NCBI RefSeq assembly: GCF_009709555.1 | Contig: NZ_WJBG01000117.1 | Coordinates: 62,001 to 126,000, forward strand | Direction of reading: 5' to 3' | DNA length: 64,000 nt | From: Streptomyces blattellae | Lineage (GTDB): Bacteria > Actinomycetota > Actinomycetes > Streptomycetales > Streptomycetaceae | Part shown: in pieces, positions 1 to 9,284 of the stretch | How positions within the stretch are numbered: position 1 is the first letter of the stretch | Layout of the letters: each line of letters starts with the position of its first letter | The notes under the pieces: generated by a model | The model's input: only the letters and a program-made list of their open reading frames with translations | Database searches by the model: none | Told to the model about the DNA's origin: nothing | Translations under genes and position numbers: made by a program

Positions 1-474
1 CGGGTGGACGCCGGCCAGCCGTATCTCGCGGTCGTGGACTACGCACACAAGACCGACGCCGTCGAATCGGTGCTCCGGGCCCTGCGCAAGGTCACGGAGG
101 GCAGGCTGCACGTCGTACTCGGCTGCGGCGGCGACCGCGACCGGACGAAGCGGGCACCGATGGGCGCCGCCGCCGCCCGGCTCGCCGACACCGCCGTACT
201 GACCTCCGACAACCCCCGCTCCGAGGACCCCCTCGCGATCCTCGCAACCATGCTGCAGGGCGCGGCGTCCGTGCCAGTACACGAGCGCGGCGAGGTCCAG
301 GTCTTCGAGGACCGGGCCGCCGCGATCGCCGCCGCCGTCGCCCGCGCGCAGCCCGGGGACACCGTGCTGGTCGCGGGCAAGGGCCACGAGCAGGGCCAGG
401 ACATCGCCGGGGTGGTCCGTCCCTTCGACGACCGCCAGGTGCTTGGCGAAGCAATCCGGAAAACCCAGGGATGA
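1..474 (+). CDS. murE: UDP-N-acetylmuramyl-tripeptide synthetase MurE, C-terminal part
   Basis: Cytoplasmic Mur ligase that adds the third residue (LL-diaminopimelate in Streptomyces) to UDP-MurNAc-L-Ala-D-Glu using ATP. Only the last 157 codons are present; the frame is open to the left edge. Visible are the DYAHK segment near the left end, the GCGGDRDRTKR stretch that opens the Mur ligase C-terminal domain, the DNPR motif that in this family recognises diaminopimelate, and KGHEQG near the end. It lies 28 bases before murF, as expected for a dcw cluster. The N-terminal and central ATP-binding domains are outside the window. Confidence 0.95.
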   Translation, partial: RVDAGQPYLAVVDYAHKTDAVESVLRALRKVTEGRLHVVLGCGGDRDRTKRAPMGAAAARLADTAVLTSDNPRSEDPLAILATMLQGAASVPVHERGEVQVFEDRAAAIAAAVARAQPGDTVLVAGKGHEQGQDIAGVVRPFDDRQVLGEAIRKTQG

Positions 475-502
475 GAATCCAGAAGATCCAGGGGATGAAC
501 TT

Positions 503-1924
503 GTGATCGCCCTCTCTCTCGCCGAGATCGCAGCAGTCGTCGGCGGGCAGACACACGACATACCGGATCCGTCCGTCCAGGTCACGGGACCGGTCGTCCG
601 GGACTCCCGTGAGGCGGGTCCCGGCAGCCTCTTCGTCGCCTTCGTCGGCGAGCGCGTGGACGGCCACGACTTCGCGGCCCAGGTCGTCGAAGCGGGAGCC
701 GCCGCCGTGCTGGCGTCCCGTCCCGTGGGCGTCCCCGCCATCGTGGTCGAGGACGTCCAGACGGCCCTCGGCGCGCTCGCGCGTCATGTCGTACGACGGC
801 TCGGCACGACCCTCGTGGCGCTCACCGGCTCGGCCGGCAAGACCAGTACCAAGGACCTCATCGCCCAGGTGCTGCAGCGCAAGGCGCCGACCGTGTGGAC
901 GCCCGGTTCGTTCAACAACGAGATCGGGCTGCCGCTGACCGCCCTGAGCGCCACCGAGGAGACGAGGTTCCTCGTCCTGGAGATGGGCGCCCGCGGTATC
1001 GGCCACATCCGCTACCTCACGGATCTGACGCCCCCGAAGATCGGCCTCGTCCTGAACGTCGGCACCGCCCACATCGGCGAGTTCGGCGGCCGGGAGCAGA
1101 TCGCGCAGGCCAAGGGTGAACTCGTAGAGGCCCTTCCGGAAGACGGGGCCGCGATCCTCAACGCAGACGATCCCCTCGTACGGGCCATGGCATCCCGTAC
1201 GAAGGCGAAGGTGGTCCTTTTCGGAGAGTCCGGCGAAGCGGGCGTACGCGCTGAGAACGTGCGGCTCACGGACACCGGACAGCCTGCTTTCACGCTCCAC
1301 ACACCCTCCGGTGCAAGCGACGTGACCATGCGCCTGTACGGTGAGCACCACGTGTCGAACGCGCTCGCCGCGGCCGCCGTCGCCCATGAGCTGGGCATGT
1401 CCGCGGAAGAGATCGCCACCGCGCTCTCCGAGGCGGGCTCCCTCTCCCGCTGGCGGATGGAGGTCACCGAGCGCCCGGACGGCGTGACGGTCGTCAACGA
1501 CGCCTACAACGCGAACCCCGAGTCCATGCGAGCCGCCCTGCGCGCGCTCGCGGCCATGGGCGAAGCCTCACGGGCAAAAGGGGGTCGGACGTGGGCGGTG
1601 CTCGGGCAGATGGCCGAGCTCGGGGACGAGGCGCTCGCCGAGCACGACGCGGTCGGACGGCTCGCCGTCCGGCTCAACGTCAGCAAGCTCGTCGCGGTCG
1701 GGGGAAGGGAAGCGTCCTGGCTGCAACTGGGCGCATATAACGAGGGTTCGTGGGGTGAGGAGTCGGTGCACGTGTCCGACGCACAGGCGGCGATCGACCT
1801 GTTGCGCAGCGAATTGCGCCCGGGAGACGTCGTACTCGTGAAGGCGTCCCGGTCGGTCGGGCTTGAGAGCGTGGCGCAGGCGCTCGTCGAGGCCGGTGCC
1901 GAGGGTGAGGTTGCCGCCCGATGA
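503..1924 (+). CDS. murF: UDP-N-acetylmuramoyl-tripeptide--D-alanyl-D-alanine ligase MurF
   Basis: Last cytoplasmic Mur ligase: joins D-Ala-D-Ala to the UDP-MurNAc-tripeptide using ATP. The predicted protein is 473 aa, normal for the family. It has the N-terminal substrate domain, the P-loop GSAGKTST near residue 110, the NNEIGLP segment used by MurF enzymes, the central VNDAYNANPESM segment and a C-terminal domain ending with VLVKASRS. I chose the GTG at 503 because an AGGGGA sequence lies about 8 bases upstream and the protein then opens with a hydrophobic helix typical of MurF. A longer in-frame start at 443 overlaps murE and looks unlikely. Its TGA overlaps the mraY ATG (ATGA), implying coupled translation. 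Confidence 0.95.
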   Translation: MIALSLAEIAAVVGGQTHDIPDPSVQVTGPVVRDSREAGPGSLFVAFVGERVDGHDFAAQVVEAGAAAVLASRPVGVPAIVVEDVQTALGALARHVVRRLGTTLVALTGSAGKTSTKDLIAQVLQRKAPTVWTPGSFNNEIGLPLTALSATEETRFLVLEMGARGIGHIRYLTDLTPPKIGLVLNVGTAHIGEFGGREQIAQAKGELVEALPEDGAAILNADDPLVRAMASRTKAKVVLFGESGEAGVRAENVRLTDTGQPAFTLHTPSGASDVTMRLYGEHHVSNALAAAAVAHELGMSAEEIATALSEAGSLSRWRMEVTERPDGVTVVNDAYNANPESMRAALRALAAMGEASRAKGGRTWAVLGQMAELGDEALAEHDAVGRLAVRLNVSKLVAVGGREASWLQLGAYNEGSWGEESVHVSDAQAAIDLLRSELRPGDVVLVKASRSVGLESVAQALVEAGAEGEVAAR

Positions 1925-2994
1925 TGAAGCAGATCCTGTTCTCAGGAGTCATTGGCCTCTTCCTGACGCTGGTCGGCACCCCGTTGCTGATCAAGCTGCT
2001 GGCCCGCAAGGGTTACGGCCAGTACATCCGGGACGACGGCCCGCGGGAGCACGCCAGCAAGCGCGGTACGCCGACGATGGGCGGTATCGCCTTCATCTTC
2101 GCGACGGTGGCCGCCTACTTCCTGTCCAAGCTGATCACCGGCTACTCGGTGACCTACTCCGGTGTGCTGGTACTCGGCCTCATGGTCGGCATGGGCCTGG
2201 TCGGCTTCCTCGACGACTACATCAAGATCGTCAAGCGGCGCTCGCTGGGCCTGCGGGCCAAGGCGAAGATGGCCGGCCAGCTGCTCGGCGGCATCGCCTT
2301 CGCTGTGCTCTCGCTGCAGTTCGAGGACGCCCGCGGCAACACCCCGGCGTCCGCGAAGCTGTCGTTCATCACCGACTTCGGCTGGACGATCGGCCCGGTG
2401 CTGTTCGTCGTCTGGGCGCTGTTCATGATCCTCGCGATGTCGAACGGCGTGAACCTCACCGACGGCCTGGACGGTCTGGCCACCGGCGCGTCCGTGCTCG
2501 TCTTCGGCGCCTACACGTTCATCGGCGTATGGCAGTTCCAGGAGTCGTGCGCCAACGCGCAGGACCTGACCAACCCCAACGCCTGTTACGAGGTGCGCGA
2601 TCCGCTCGACCTCGCGGTCGTCTCCGCCGCGCTGATGGGCGCCTGCCTCGGCTTCCTGTGGTGGAACACCTCTCCCGCCAAGATCTTCATGGGGGACACC
2701 GGTTCGCTCGCGCTCGGCGGGGTGCTCGCGGGCCTGGCCATCTGCTCCCGCACCGAGCTGCTGCTCGCCATCCTCGGCGGTCTCTTCGTCCTGATCACGA
2801 TGTCGGTGGTCATCCAGGTCGGCTCCTTCCGCATGACCGGCAAACGCGTCTTCCGGATGGCGCCACTCCAGCATCACTTTGAACTCAAGGGCTGGTCGGA
2901 AGTGCTCGTCGTGGTCCGCTTCTGGATCATTCAGGGCATCTGTGTGATCGTTGGACTGGGCCTCTTCTACGCGGGATGGGCAGCGGAAAAGTGA
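1921..2994 (+). CDS. mraY: Phospho-MurNAc-pentapeptide transferase MraY
   Basis: Integral membrane enzyme that transfers phospho-MurNAc-pentapeptide to undecaprenyl phosphate, giving lipid I. At 357 aa it has about ten hydrophobic helices. Family motifs are clear: FLDDYIK near residue 96 (the Mg-binding aspartates), NLTDGLDGLATG near 178, the MGDTGSLALGG loop near 260, and LQHHFELKGW near 316, a histidine-rich cytoplasmic loop characteristic of MraY. The start overlaps the murF stop by four bases. The gene sits between murF and murD in the standard dcw order. Confidence 0.96.
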   Translation: MMKQILFSGVIGLFLTLVGTPLLIKLLARKGYGQYIRDDGPREHASKRGTPTMGGIAFIFATVAAYFLSKLITGYSVTYSGVLVLGLMVGMGLVGFLDDYIKIVKRRSLGLRAKAKMAGQLLGGIAFAVLSLQFEDARGNTPASAKLSFITDFGWTIGPVLFVVWALFMILAMSNGVNLTDGLDGLATGASVLVFGAYTFIGVWQFQESCANAQDLTNPNACYEVRDPLDLAVVSAALMGACLGFLWWNTSPAKIFMGDTGSLALGGVLAGLAICSRTELLLAILGGLFVLITMSVVIQVGSFRMTGKRVFRMAPLQHHFELKGWSEVLVVVRFWIIQGICVIVGLGLFYAGWAAEK

Positions 2995-4451
2995 TCTCCT
3001 CGGAGCCCTTCGAGTTTCAGGGCAAGCACGTCACCGTCGCCGGGCTGGGCGTCTCCGGTGTCCCGGCGGCCAAGGTCCTGCACGGCCTCGGCGCGCACGT
3101 CACCGTCGTCAACGACGGCGACGACGCACGCGCGCGTGCCCAGGCCGAGGAGCTGGAGGCGCTCGGTGTCACCGTCCGCCTCGGCGACACTGCATCCAAT
3201 AGCGGCTCTGCCGCGGGCACCCTGCCCGAGGGCACCGACCTGATCGTCACCGCACCCGGCTGGAAGCCGGACAAGCCGCTGTTCGCGGCGGCGCGCGAAG
3301 TCGGCATCGAGATCTGGGGCGACGTCGAACTCGCCTGGCGGCTGCGCGGCCGGGACGGCAGAGAAGCAGCCCCCTGGCTCGCCGTCACCGGCACCAACGG
3401 CAAGACCACCACCGTCCAGATGCTCGCCTCGATCCTGACGGCGGCGGGCCTGCGCACGGCCGCGGTCGGCAACATCGGCGTCTCCCTGCTGGACGCGGTG
3501 CTCGGCGAGGAGCCGTACCGCGATCTCGACGTACTGGCCGTCGAACTCTCCAGCTACCAGCTCCACTGGGCGCCCTCCCTGCGCGCCCACTCCGCCGTCG
3601 TCCTCAACCTCGCCCCCGACCACCTCGACTGGCACGGCTCCATGGAGGCGTACGCCGCCGACAAGGGCCGTATCTACGAGGGCAATCGCGTCGCCTGTGT
3701 CTACAACGTCGCCGACAAGGCCACCGAGGACCTGGTCCGCGAGGCCGACGTCGAGGAGGGCTGCCGGGCGATCGGCTTCACCCTCGGAACCCCCGGCCCC
3801 TCCCAACTCGGCGTCGTGGACGGCATCCTGGTCGACCGCGCCTTCGTCGAGAACCGGCAGAAGAACGCCCAGGAACTCGCCGAGGTCTCCGACGTCAGCC
3901 CGCCGGCCCCGCACAACATCGCCAACGCCCTTGCCGCCGCGGCCCTCGCGCGCGCCTTCGGGGTGCCCGCGGCGGCCGTACGGGACGGGCTGCGGGCGTT
4001 CACCCCGGACGCCCACCGCATCGCGCACGTCGCCGATGTGGACGGGGTCGCGTATGTCGACGACTCCAAGGCGACCAATACGCACGCGGCCCAGGCGTCG
4101 TTGGCGGCGTACGACTCGGTCGTCTGGATCGCGGGCGGTCTGGCCAAGGGCGCGACCTTCGACGAGCTGGTCGCCCAGTCGGCCGAGCGGCTGCGCGGAG
4201 TGGTGCTGATCGGCGCCGACCGTGCGCTGATCCATGAAGCCCTGGTGCGACACGCGCCCGAGGTACCCGTCGTCGACCTCGACCGGACCGACACTGGGGC
4301 GATGCCGGCGGCTGTCCGGGAGGCGCGGCGACTCGCCGTCGCCGGAGACACGGTGCTCTTGGCACCTGCCTGTGCCTCCATGGACATGTTCGTCAACTAC
4401 AACAAGCGTGGAGACGCGTTCGCGGACGCTGTTCGCGAACTCGGCGCCTGA
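2976..4451 (+). CDS. murD: UDP-N-acetylmuramoyl-L-alanine--D-glutamate ligase MurD
   Basis: Adds D-glutamate to UDP-MurNAc-L-Ala. The 491-aa protein begins with a nucleotide-binding segment (VTVAGLGVSG), then the ATP P-loop GTNGKTTT near residue 139, HLDWHGS near 216, and the C-terminal DDSKATNTHA segment near 363 that is diagnostic for MurD. Start choice is uncertain: the ATG at 2976 overlaps mraY by 19 bases, whereas a GTG at 2991 gives a neat GTGA overlap with the mraY stop and removes five residues. Either is compatible with translational coupling. Confidence 0.95.
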   Translation: MGSGKVISSEPFEFQGKHVTVAGLGVSGVPAAKVLHGLGAHVTVVNDGDDARARAQAEELEALGVTVRLGDTASNSGSAAGTLPEGTDLIVTAPGWKPDKPLFAAAREVGIEIWGDVELAWRLRGRDGREAAPWLAVTGTNGKTTTVQMLASILTAAGLRTAAVGNIGVSLLDAVLGEEPYRDLDVLAVELSSYQLHWAPSLRAHSAVVLNLAPDHLDWHGSMEAYAADKGRIYEGNRVACVYNVADKATEDLVREADVEEGCRAIGFTLGTPGPSQLGVVDGILVDRAFVENRQKNAQELAEVSDVSPPAPHNIANALAAAALARAFGVPAAAVRDGLRAFTPDAHRIAHVADVDGVAYVDDSKATNTHAAQASLAAYDSVVWIAGGLAKGATFDELVAQSAERLRGVVLIGADRALIHEALVRHAPEVPVVDLDRTDTGAMPAAVREARRLAVAGDTVLLAPACASMDMFVNYNKRGDAFADAVRELGA

Positions 4452-4527
4452 CCCCGGCCGCCGGCTGCCGGGCGACCTTGGGAGGGACGCGTGGAGCCGT
4501 CGAGGCCGACGTACAGCGGAGGCACCG

Positions 4528-5880
4528 ATGCCCGGTAGCCGTACCGGGCGGCCGCCCGTGCAGCGTGCCGTCCGCAAGCCCGCCGTGCCGGGAACCCCGG
4601 GCGAGAATCCCGTCGTACGGCTGTTCACACGCACCCGCAAGGCCTGGGACCGGCCGTTGACCGCGTACTACCTGATCCTCGGCGGCAGCCTGCTGATCAC
4701 CGTGCTCGGGCTGGTGATGGTCTACTCGGCCTCCCAGATCACCGCGCTGCAGCTGTCGTTGCCGGGGTCGTACTTCTTCCGCAAGCAGGCCGTGGCCGCG
4801 CTGATCGGCGCCGCACTGCTGCTCGCCGCCTCGCGCATGCCGGTCAAGCTGCACCGGGCGCTGGCCTACCCGATACTGGCGAGCGCCGTGTTCCTGATGG
4901 CCCTGGTGCAGGTGCCGGGGATAGGGGTGGCGGTCAACGGCAACCAGAACTGGATCTCCATCGTCGGCCCCTTCCAGCTCCAGCCCAGCGAGTTCGGCAA
5001 GCTCGCGCTGGTGCTGTGGGGCGCCGACCTGCTGGCCCGCAAGCAGGACAAGCGGCTGCTCACCCAGTGGAAGCACATGCTGGTGCCGCTCGTTCCGGTG
5101 GCGTTCATGCTGCTCGGGTTGATCATGCTCGGCGGTGACATGGGTACGGCGATCATCCTGACGGCGATCCTGTTCGGCCTGCTGTGGCTGGCCGGGGCGC
5201 CCACCAGGCTGTTCGTGGGCGTGCTGACGGGCGCGGCCTTCGTCGGCGCGATCCTGATCAAGACCAGCCCGAACCGTATGGCCCGCTTCGCCTGCATCGG
5301 CGCCACCGAGCCCGGCACCGGCACCGCCGACTGCTGGCAGGCCGTGCACGGGATCTACGCGCTCGCCTCCGGCGGACTCTTCGGTTCCGGGCTCGGTGCG
5401 AGTGTGGAAAAATGGGGCCAACTCCCCGAAGCGCACACGGACTTCATCTTCGCCGTCACCGGTGAGGAACTGGGTCTGGCGGGGACGCTGTCGGTGCTCG
5501 CCCTCTTCGCGGCTCTAGGCTATGCGGGTATCCGCGTGGCCGGACGCACGGAGGACCCCTTCGTGAGGTATGCCGCGGGAGGCGTGACCACCTGGATCAC
5601 CGCTCAGGCAGTGATCAACATCGGTGCGGTGCTCGGTCTGCTGCCGATCGCCGGCGTCCCCCTCCCGCTGTTCTCCTACGGAGGGTCAGCCCTGCTGCCG
5701 ACCATGTTCGCCACCGGGCTGCTGATCGCGTTCGCGCGCGACGAGCCCGCTGCGCGGGCGGCGCTTTCCATGCGGCAATCTCGCTTTGGTAGAAAGCGCG
5801 CGGGACGCCCTTCGGGGCCGGGCAGATGGAACACGATGCGACGGCGTGCCTCAGCGGCGCGCTCGTCCGGAGAGCGGTGA
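4528..5880 (+). CDS. ftsW: Peptidoglycan glycosyltransferase FtsW
   Basis: SEDS-family polytopic membrane protein that polymerises lipid II at the division septum together with a class B PBP. The predicted protein is 450 aa with a 45-residue cytoplasmic N-terminus and about ten membrane helices. The large external loop carries the EAHTDFIFAVTGEELG signature, and GVPLPLFSYGGSALL follows near the end. I chose the ATG at 4528 because AGCGGAGG lies just upstream; a much longer upstream reading (from 4234) runs inside murD and is not credible. The C-terminus is a basic, low-complexity cytoplasmic tail. Confidence 0.94.
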   Translation: MPGSRTGRPPVQRAVRKPAVPGTPGENPVVRLFTRTRKAWDRPLTAYYLILGGSLLITVLGLVMVYSASQITALQLSLPGSYFFRKQAVAALIGAALLLAASRMPVKLHRALAYPILASAVFLMALVQVPGIGVAVNGNQNWISIVGPFQLQPSEFGKLALVLWGADLLARKQDKRLLTQWKHMLVPLVPVAFMLLGLIMLGGDMGTAIILTAILFGLLWLAGAPTRLFVGVLTGAAFVGAILIKTSPNRMARFACIGATEPGTGTADCWQAVHGIYALASGGLFGSGLGASVEKWGQLPEAHTDFIFAVTGEELGLAGTLSVLALFAALGYAGIRVAGRTEDPFVRYAAGGVTTWITAQAVINIGAVLGLLPIAGVPLPLFSYGGSALLPTMFATGLLIAFARDEPAARAALSMRQSRFGRKRAGRPSGPGRWNTMRRRASAARSSGER

Positions 5881-5886
5881 ATTTCG

Positions 5887-6984
5887 GTGCATGTCGTACT
5901 CGCCGGTGGGGGGACCGCCGGCCACATCGAGCCCGCGCTCGCCCTCGCGGACGCCCTGCGCAGGCAGGACCCCACCGTGGGAATCACGGCCCTGGGCACG
6001 GAGCGCGGCCTGGAGACCCGACTCGTACCCGAGCGCGGGTACGAACTCGCGCTGATCCCCGCCGTACCGCTGCCGCGCAAGCCCACGCCCGAGCTGATCA
6101 CGGTTCCGGGGCGGCTGCGCGGCACGATCAAGGCGGCCGAGCAGATCCTGGAGCGCGCCAAGGCGGACGCGGTGGTCGGCTTCGGCGGCTATGTCGCCCT
6201 GCCCGGCTATCTCGCCGCCAAGCGTCTCGGCGTGCCGATCATCATCCACGAGGCCAACGCCCGCCCCGGCCTCGCCAACAAGATCGGCTCGCGGTACGCC
6301 GCCAAGGTCGCCGTCTCGACCCCGGACAGCAAGCTGCGTGACGCCCGCTACATCGGCATCCCGCTGCGCCGCTCCATCGCCACCCTCGACCGGGCCGCCG
6401 TCCGCCCCGAGGCCCGGCACATGTTCGGCCTCGACCCCCACCTGCCCACGCTGCTGGTCTCCGGCGGCTCCCAGGGCGCCCGCCGCCTCAACGAGGTGGT
6501 CCAGCAGGTCGCCCCCTACCTCCAGCAGGCCGGGATCCAGGTCCTGCACGCGGTCGGCCCGAAGAACGAACTGCCGCACGTGCAGCAGATGCCGGGGATG
6601 CCCCCGTACATCCCGGTAAGTTACCTGGACCGGATGGACCTCGCGTACGCCGCGGCCGACATGATGCTCTGCCGCGCGGGCGCGATGACCGTCGCCGAAC
6701 TCTCCGCCGTCGGGCTCCCGGCCGCCTATGTACCGCTGCCCATCGGCAACGGCGAACAGCGGCTGAACGCCCAGCCGGTGGTCAAGGCCGGCGGTGGACT
6801 GCTGGTCGACGACGCGGAACTCACCCCCCAGTGGGTGCAGCAGAACGTCCTGCCCGTGCTCGCCGACCCGCACCGGCTGTACGAGATGTCCCGCGCCGCC
6901 GGCGAGTTCGGCCGCCGGGACGCCGACGAACTGCTCGTCGGCATGGTGTACGAGGCGATCGCCGCGCGTCGTGCACGCCAGTAG
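5887..6984 (+). CDS. murG: UDP-GlcNAc transferase MurG
   Basis: Peripheral membrane GT-B glycosyltransferase that adds GlcNAc to lipid I to form lipid II. The 365-aa protein starts with the nucleotide-fold loop GGGTAGHIEPAL, has a second family motif EANARPGLANK near residue 120, and the C-domain GGSQGARRLN loop near 193 that contacts UDP. The GTG start is six bases after the ftsW stop, with a GGAGAG ribosome site inside the end of ftsW. It completes the lipid II pathway encoded upstream. Confidence 0.95.
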   Translation: MHVVLAGGGTAGHIEPALALADALRRQDPTVGITALGTERGLETRLVPERGYELALIPAVPLPRKPTPELITVPGRLRGTIKAAEQILERAKADAVVGFGGYVALPGYLAAKRLGVPIIIHEANARPGLANKIGSRYAAKVAVSTPDSKLRDARYIGIPLRRSIATLDRAAVRPEARHMFGLDPHLPTLLVSGGSQGARRLNEVVQQVAPYLQQAGIQVLHAVGPKNELPHVQQMPGMPPYIPVSYLDRMDLAYAAADMMLCRAGAMTVAELSAVGLPAAYVPLPIGNGEQRLNAQPVVKAGGGLLVDDAELTPQWVQQNVLPVLADPHRLYEMSRAAGEFGRRDADELLVGMVYEAIAARRARQ

Positions 6985-7009
6985 GGGCTGATGACGGAGG
7001 GCAGGAAGC

Positions 7010-7804
7010 GTGGCCGGACCGACGACCGCCGAACGCGGTGAGAGCCAGCAGGAGTCGGCCGGCCCGCCTCCGGTACGTCGCCGACGGGGACCGAGGCTTC
7101 GTACGATTGTCATTCTGGCTGTGGTGCTGGTGCTCATCGGGGCCGGCTCGGTCTGGGTGCTCTACGGCTCGCAGTGGCTGCGGGTGGATCGTGTATCGAT
7201 CGCGGGCACACGGGTTCTGACGCCGCAGCAGGTACGTAAGGCCGCCGACGTACCGGTCGGGGCGCCGCTGGTATCCGTCGACACCGATGCGATTGAGGCA
7301 CGGCTGAGTCGAAAATTGCCCCGAATTGACTCGGTTGACGTGGTCCGCTCGTGGCCCCATGGAATCGGGCTGAAAGTGATTGAGCGCGTTCCGGTTCTGA
7401 TTGTCGAAAAGGGCGGAAAGTTCGTCGAAGTGGACGATGAAGGTGTCCGATTCGCCACGGTTTCTGAAGCCCCGAAAGGTATCCCCACACTCGAATTGAC
7501 GCTGTCCCGCAGCGGTTCGAGCGCCGCGAGCCAGCGCCGCTTCGGCGAGGACCGACTGGTGCGCGAGGCCGTACGCGCCGCGGGTGCCATTCCGGCCGCC
7601 GTCGCCCGTGACACCCGGACCGTCAGGGCGAGTTCGTACGACGACATCTCACTGGAGTTGAGCGACGGCCGCACCGTCGCGTGGGGGAGTGCGGAGAACG
7701 GTGCCGCGAAGGCGCGTACGCTCACCGCTCTCATGAAAGCATCACCGGATGCGCGGCACTTCGATGTCAGCGTTCCCACCGCCCCTGCGTCATCCGGGAG
7801 TTGA
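7010..7804 (+). CDS. ftsQ: Cell division protein FtsQ (DivIB)
   Basis: Bitopic divisome protein linking FtsL/DivIC to FtsW/FtsI. The 264-aa protein has a basic cytoplasmic tail of about 30 residues, one membrane helix (residues 32-52), then a POTRA domain beginning WLRVDRVSIAGTRVL and an FtsQ/DivIB beta domain. GTG start with GGAGGG a few bases upstream. The codon mix changes inside the gene: residues about 95-165 use more A/T-ending codons than neighbouring dcw genes, a mild local anomaly. It directly precedes the ftsZ control region. Confidence 0.9.
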   Translation: MAGPTTAERGESQQESAGPPPVRRRRGPRLRTIVILAVVLVLIGAGSVWVLYGSQWLRVDRVSIAGTRVLTPQQVRKAADVPVGAPLVSVDTDAIEARLSRKLPRIDSVDVVRSWPHGIGLKVIERVPVLIVEKGGKFVEVDDEGVRFATVSEAPKGIPTLELTLSRSGSSAASQRRFGEDRLVREAVRAAGAIPAAVARDTRTVRASSYDDISLELSDGRTVAWGSAENGAAKARTLTALMKASPDARHFDVSVPTAPASSGS

Positions 7805-8090
7805 CGCACATCCGCGCAGGCCAGCACCCTGGTTGGGCAGTGCAACGCCTGATCACATAGGGTGAAAAGAAAAACGGGAGGTTCGGCGTGTTCGTTGAAC
7901 GTGCGCCACTTGTCGACTTAGTGTCCTGTTCAGAAGATTCCAGCGAACAGACACACTGGTAACCCTAAACTTCAACGTTAGGGTTCGGGTCGGCGTTCGG
8001 ACCGTCCCATTCGGCATCAGTCGCCGGATCGCGAAGCAGCAGTGCTTCGACCGGCCGGCGGCACGTAACTCGAGGCGAGAGGCCTTCGAC
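7805..8090 (+). promoter_or_regulatory. ftsQ-ftsZ intergenic control region with two inverted repeats
   Basis: This 286-base gap is the expected site of the ftsZ promoters; in S. coelicolor several promoters here, one developmentally controlled, are established. I see two dyads. The first pairs GTGTCCTGTTC (7921-7931) with GAACAGACAC (7945-7954) across 13 bases, placing a GTGTC and a GACAC half-site in opposite orientation; GACAC is the known WhiA recognition core. The second is a perfect 8-bp repeat, AACCCTAA (7961-7968) and TTAGGGTT (7978-7985), with a 9-base loop. The first fits an operator; the second could be an operator or a leader hairpin. Exact start points cannot be read from sequence. 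Confidence 0.6.
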
Positions 8091-9284
8091 GTGGCAGCAC
8101 CGCAGAACTACCTCGCAGTCATCAAAGTCATCGGTGTCGGCGGCGGTGGTGTCAATGCCATCAACCGGATGATCGAGGTCGGTCTCAAGGGCGTCGAGTT
8201 CATCGCCATCAACACCGACGCACAGGCGCTGTTGATGAGCGACGCCGACGTCAAGCTCGATGTCGGCCGCGAACTCACCCGCGGACTCGGGGCCGGAGCC
8301 AACCCGGCCGTGGGCCGCAAGGCCGCAGAGGATCACCGCGAGGAGATCGAGGAGGTCCTCAAGGGGGCCGACATGGTCTTCGTGACGGCCGGTGAAGGCG
8401 GCGGCACCGGCACCGGCGGCGCCCCCGTCGTGGCCAACATCGCCCGGTCGCTCGGCGCGCTCACCATCGGCGTGGTGACCCGCCCGTTCACCTTCGAGGG
8501 GCGGCGCCGTGCCAACCAGGCCGAGGACGGCATCGCCGAACTCCGCGAAGAGGTCGACACCCTCATCGTCATCCCGAACGACCGGCTGCTGTCCATCTCG
8601 GACCGCCAGGTCTCGGTACTCGACGCCTTCAAGTCGGCCGACCAGGTCCTGCTCTCCGGTGTCCAGGGCATCACCGACCTCATCACCACGCCCGGCCTGA
8701 TCAACCTCGACTTCGCCGACGTCAAGTCGGTCATGTCCGAGGCCGGTTCGGCCCTCATGGGCATCGGCTCGGCCCGCGGCGACGACCGCGCGGTGGCCGC
8801 CGCCGAGATGGCGATCTCCTCGCCGCTCCTCGAAGCGTCCATCGACGGCGCCCGGGGCGTGCTGCTCTCCATCTCCGGCGGCTCCGACCTCGGCCTGTTC
8901 GAGATCAACGAGGCCGCCCAGCTGGTCAGCGAGGCCGCCCACCCCGAGGCCAACATCATCTTTGGCGCGGTGATCGACGACGCCCTCGGCGACGAGGTCC
9001 GGGTCACCGTGATCGCGGCCGGCTTCGACGGGGGCCAGCCGCCGTCCAAGCGGGACAACATCCTCGGCTCGTCCGCGCCCAAGCGCGAGGAGCCGGCTCC
9101 GGCACGGCAGATCGAGAGCCGTCCGTCCTTCGGCTCGCTCGGCAGCGTCAAGCCCAAGGAGGAGCCGGAGCCGCCGGCGCCCGAGCCGGCCAACGACATC
9201 CCGGTCGCCCCGCCGGTCCCGCCGTCCCGGTCCTACTCGGACAGCGCGGCCGAGGAGCTGGACGTGCCGGACTTCCTGAAGTGA
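8091..9284 (+). CDS. ftsZ: Cell division GTPase FtsZ
   Basis: Tubulin homologue that polymerises into the Z-ring; in Streptomyces it forms vegetative cross-walls and the sporulation ladders. The 397-aa protein shows the [11 protein letters not shown] nucleotide loop near residue 18, the tubulin signature [10 protein letters not shown] near 104, the T7 loop [11 protein letters not shown] near 204, a Pro-rich linker from about 320, and the conserved C-terminal peptide ELDVPDFLK that binds SepF and other partners. GTG start with a GAGAGG ribosome site. The stop overlaps the start of pgeF. Confidence 0.98.
   Translation: MAAPQNYLAVIKVIGVGGGGVNAINRMIEVGLKGVEFIAINTDAQALLMSDADVKLDVGRELTRGLGAGANPAVGRKAAEDHREEIEEVLKGADMVFVTAGEGGGTGTGGAPVVANIARSLGALTIGVVTRPFTFEGRRRANQAEDGIAELREEVDTLIVIPNDRLLSISDRQVSVLDAFKSADQVLLSGVQGITDLITTPGLINLDFADVKSVMSEAGSALMGIGSARGDDRAVAAAEMAISSPLLEASIDGARGVLLSISGGSDLGLFEINEAAQLVSEAAHPEANIIFGAVIDDALGDEVRVTVIAAGFDGGQPPSKRDNILGSSAPKREEPAPARQIESRPSFGSLGSVKPKEEPEPPAPEPANDIPVAPPVPPSRSYSDSAAEELDVPDFLK

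Noticed and set aside
92..1387. Long minus-strand reading frame opposite murE/murF
   Set aside because: Shadow of the strongly biased coding frame on the other strand; no ribosome site or recognisable domain.
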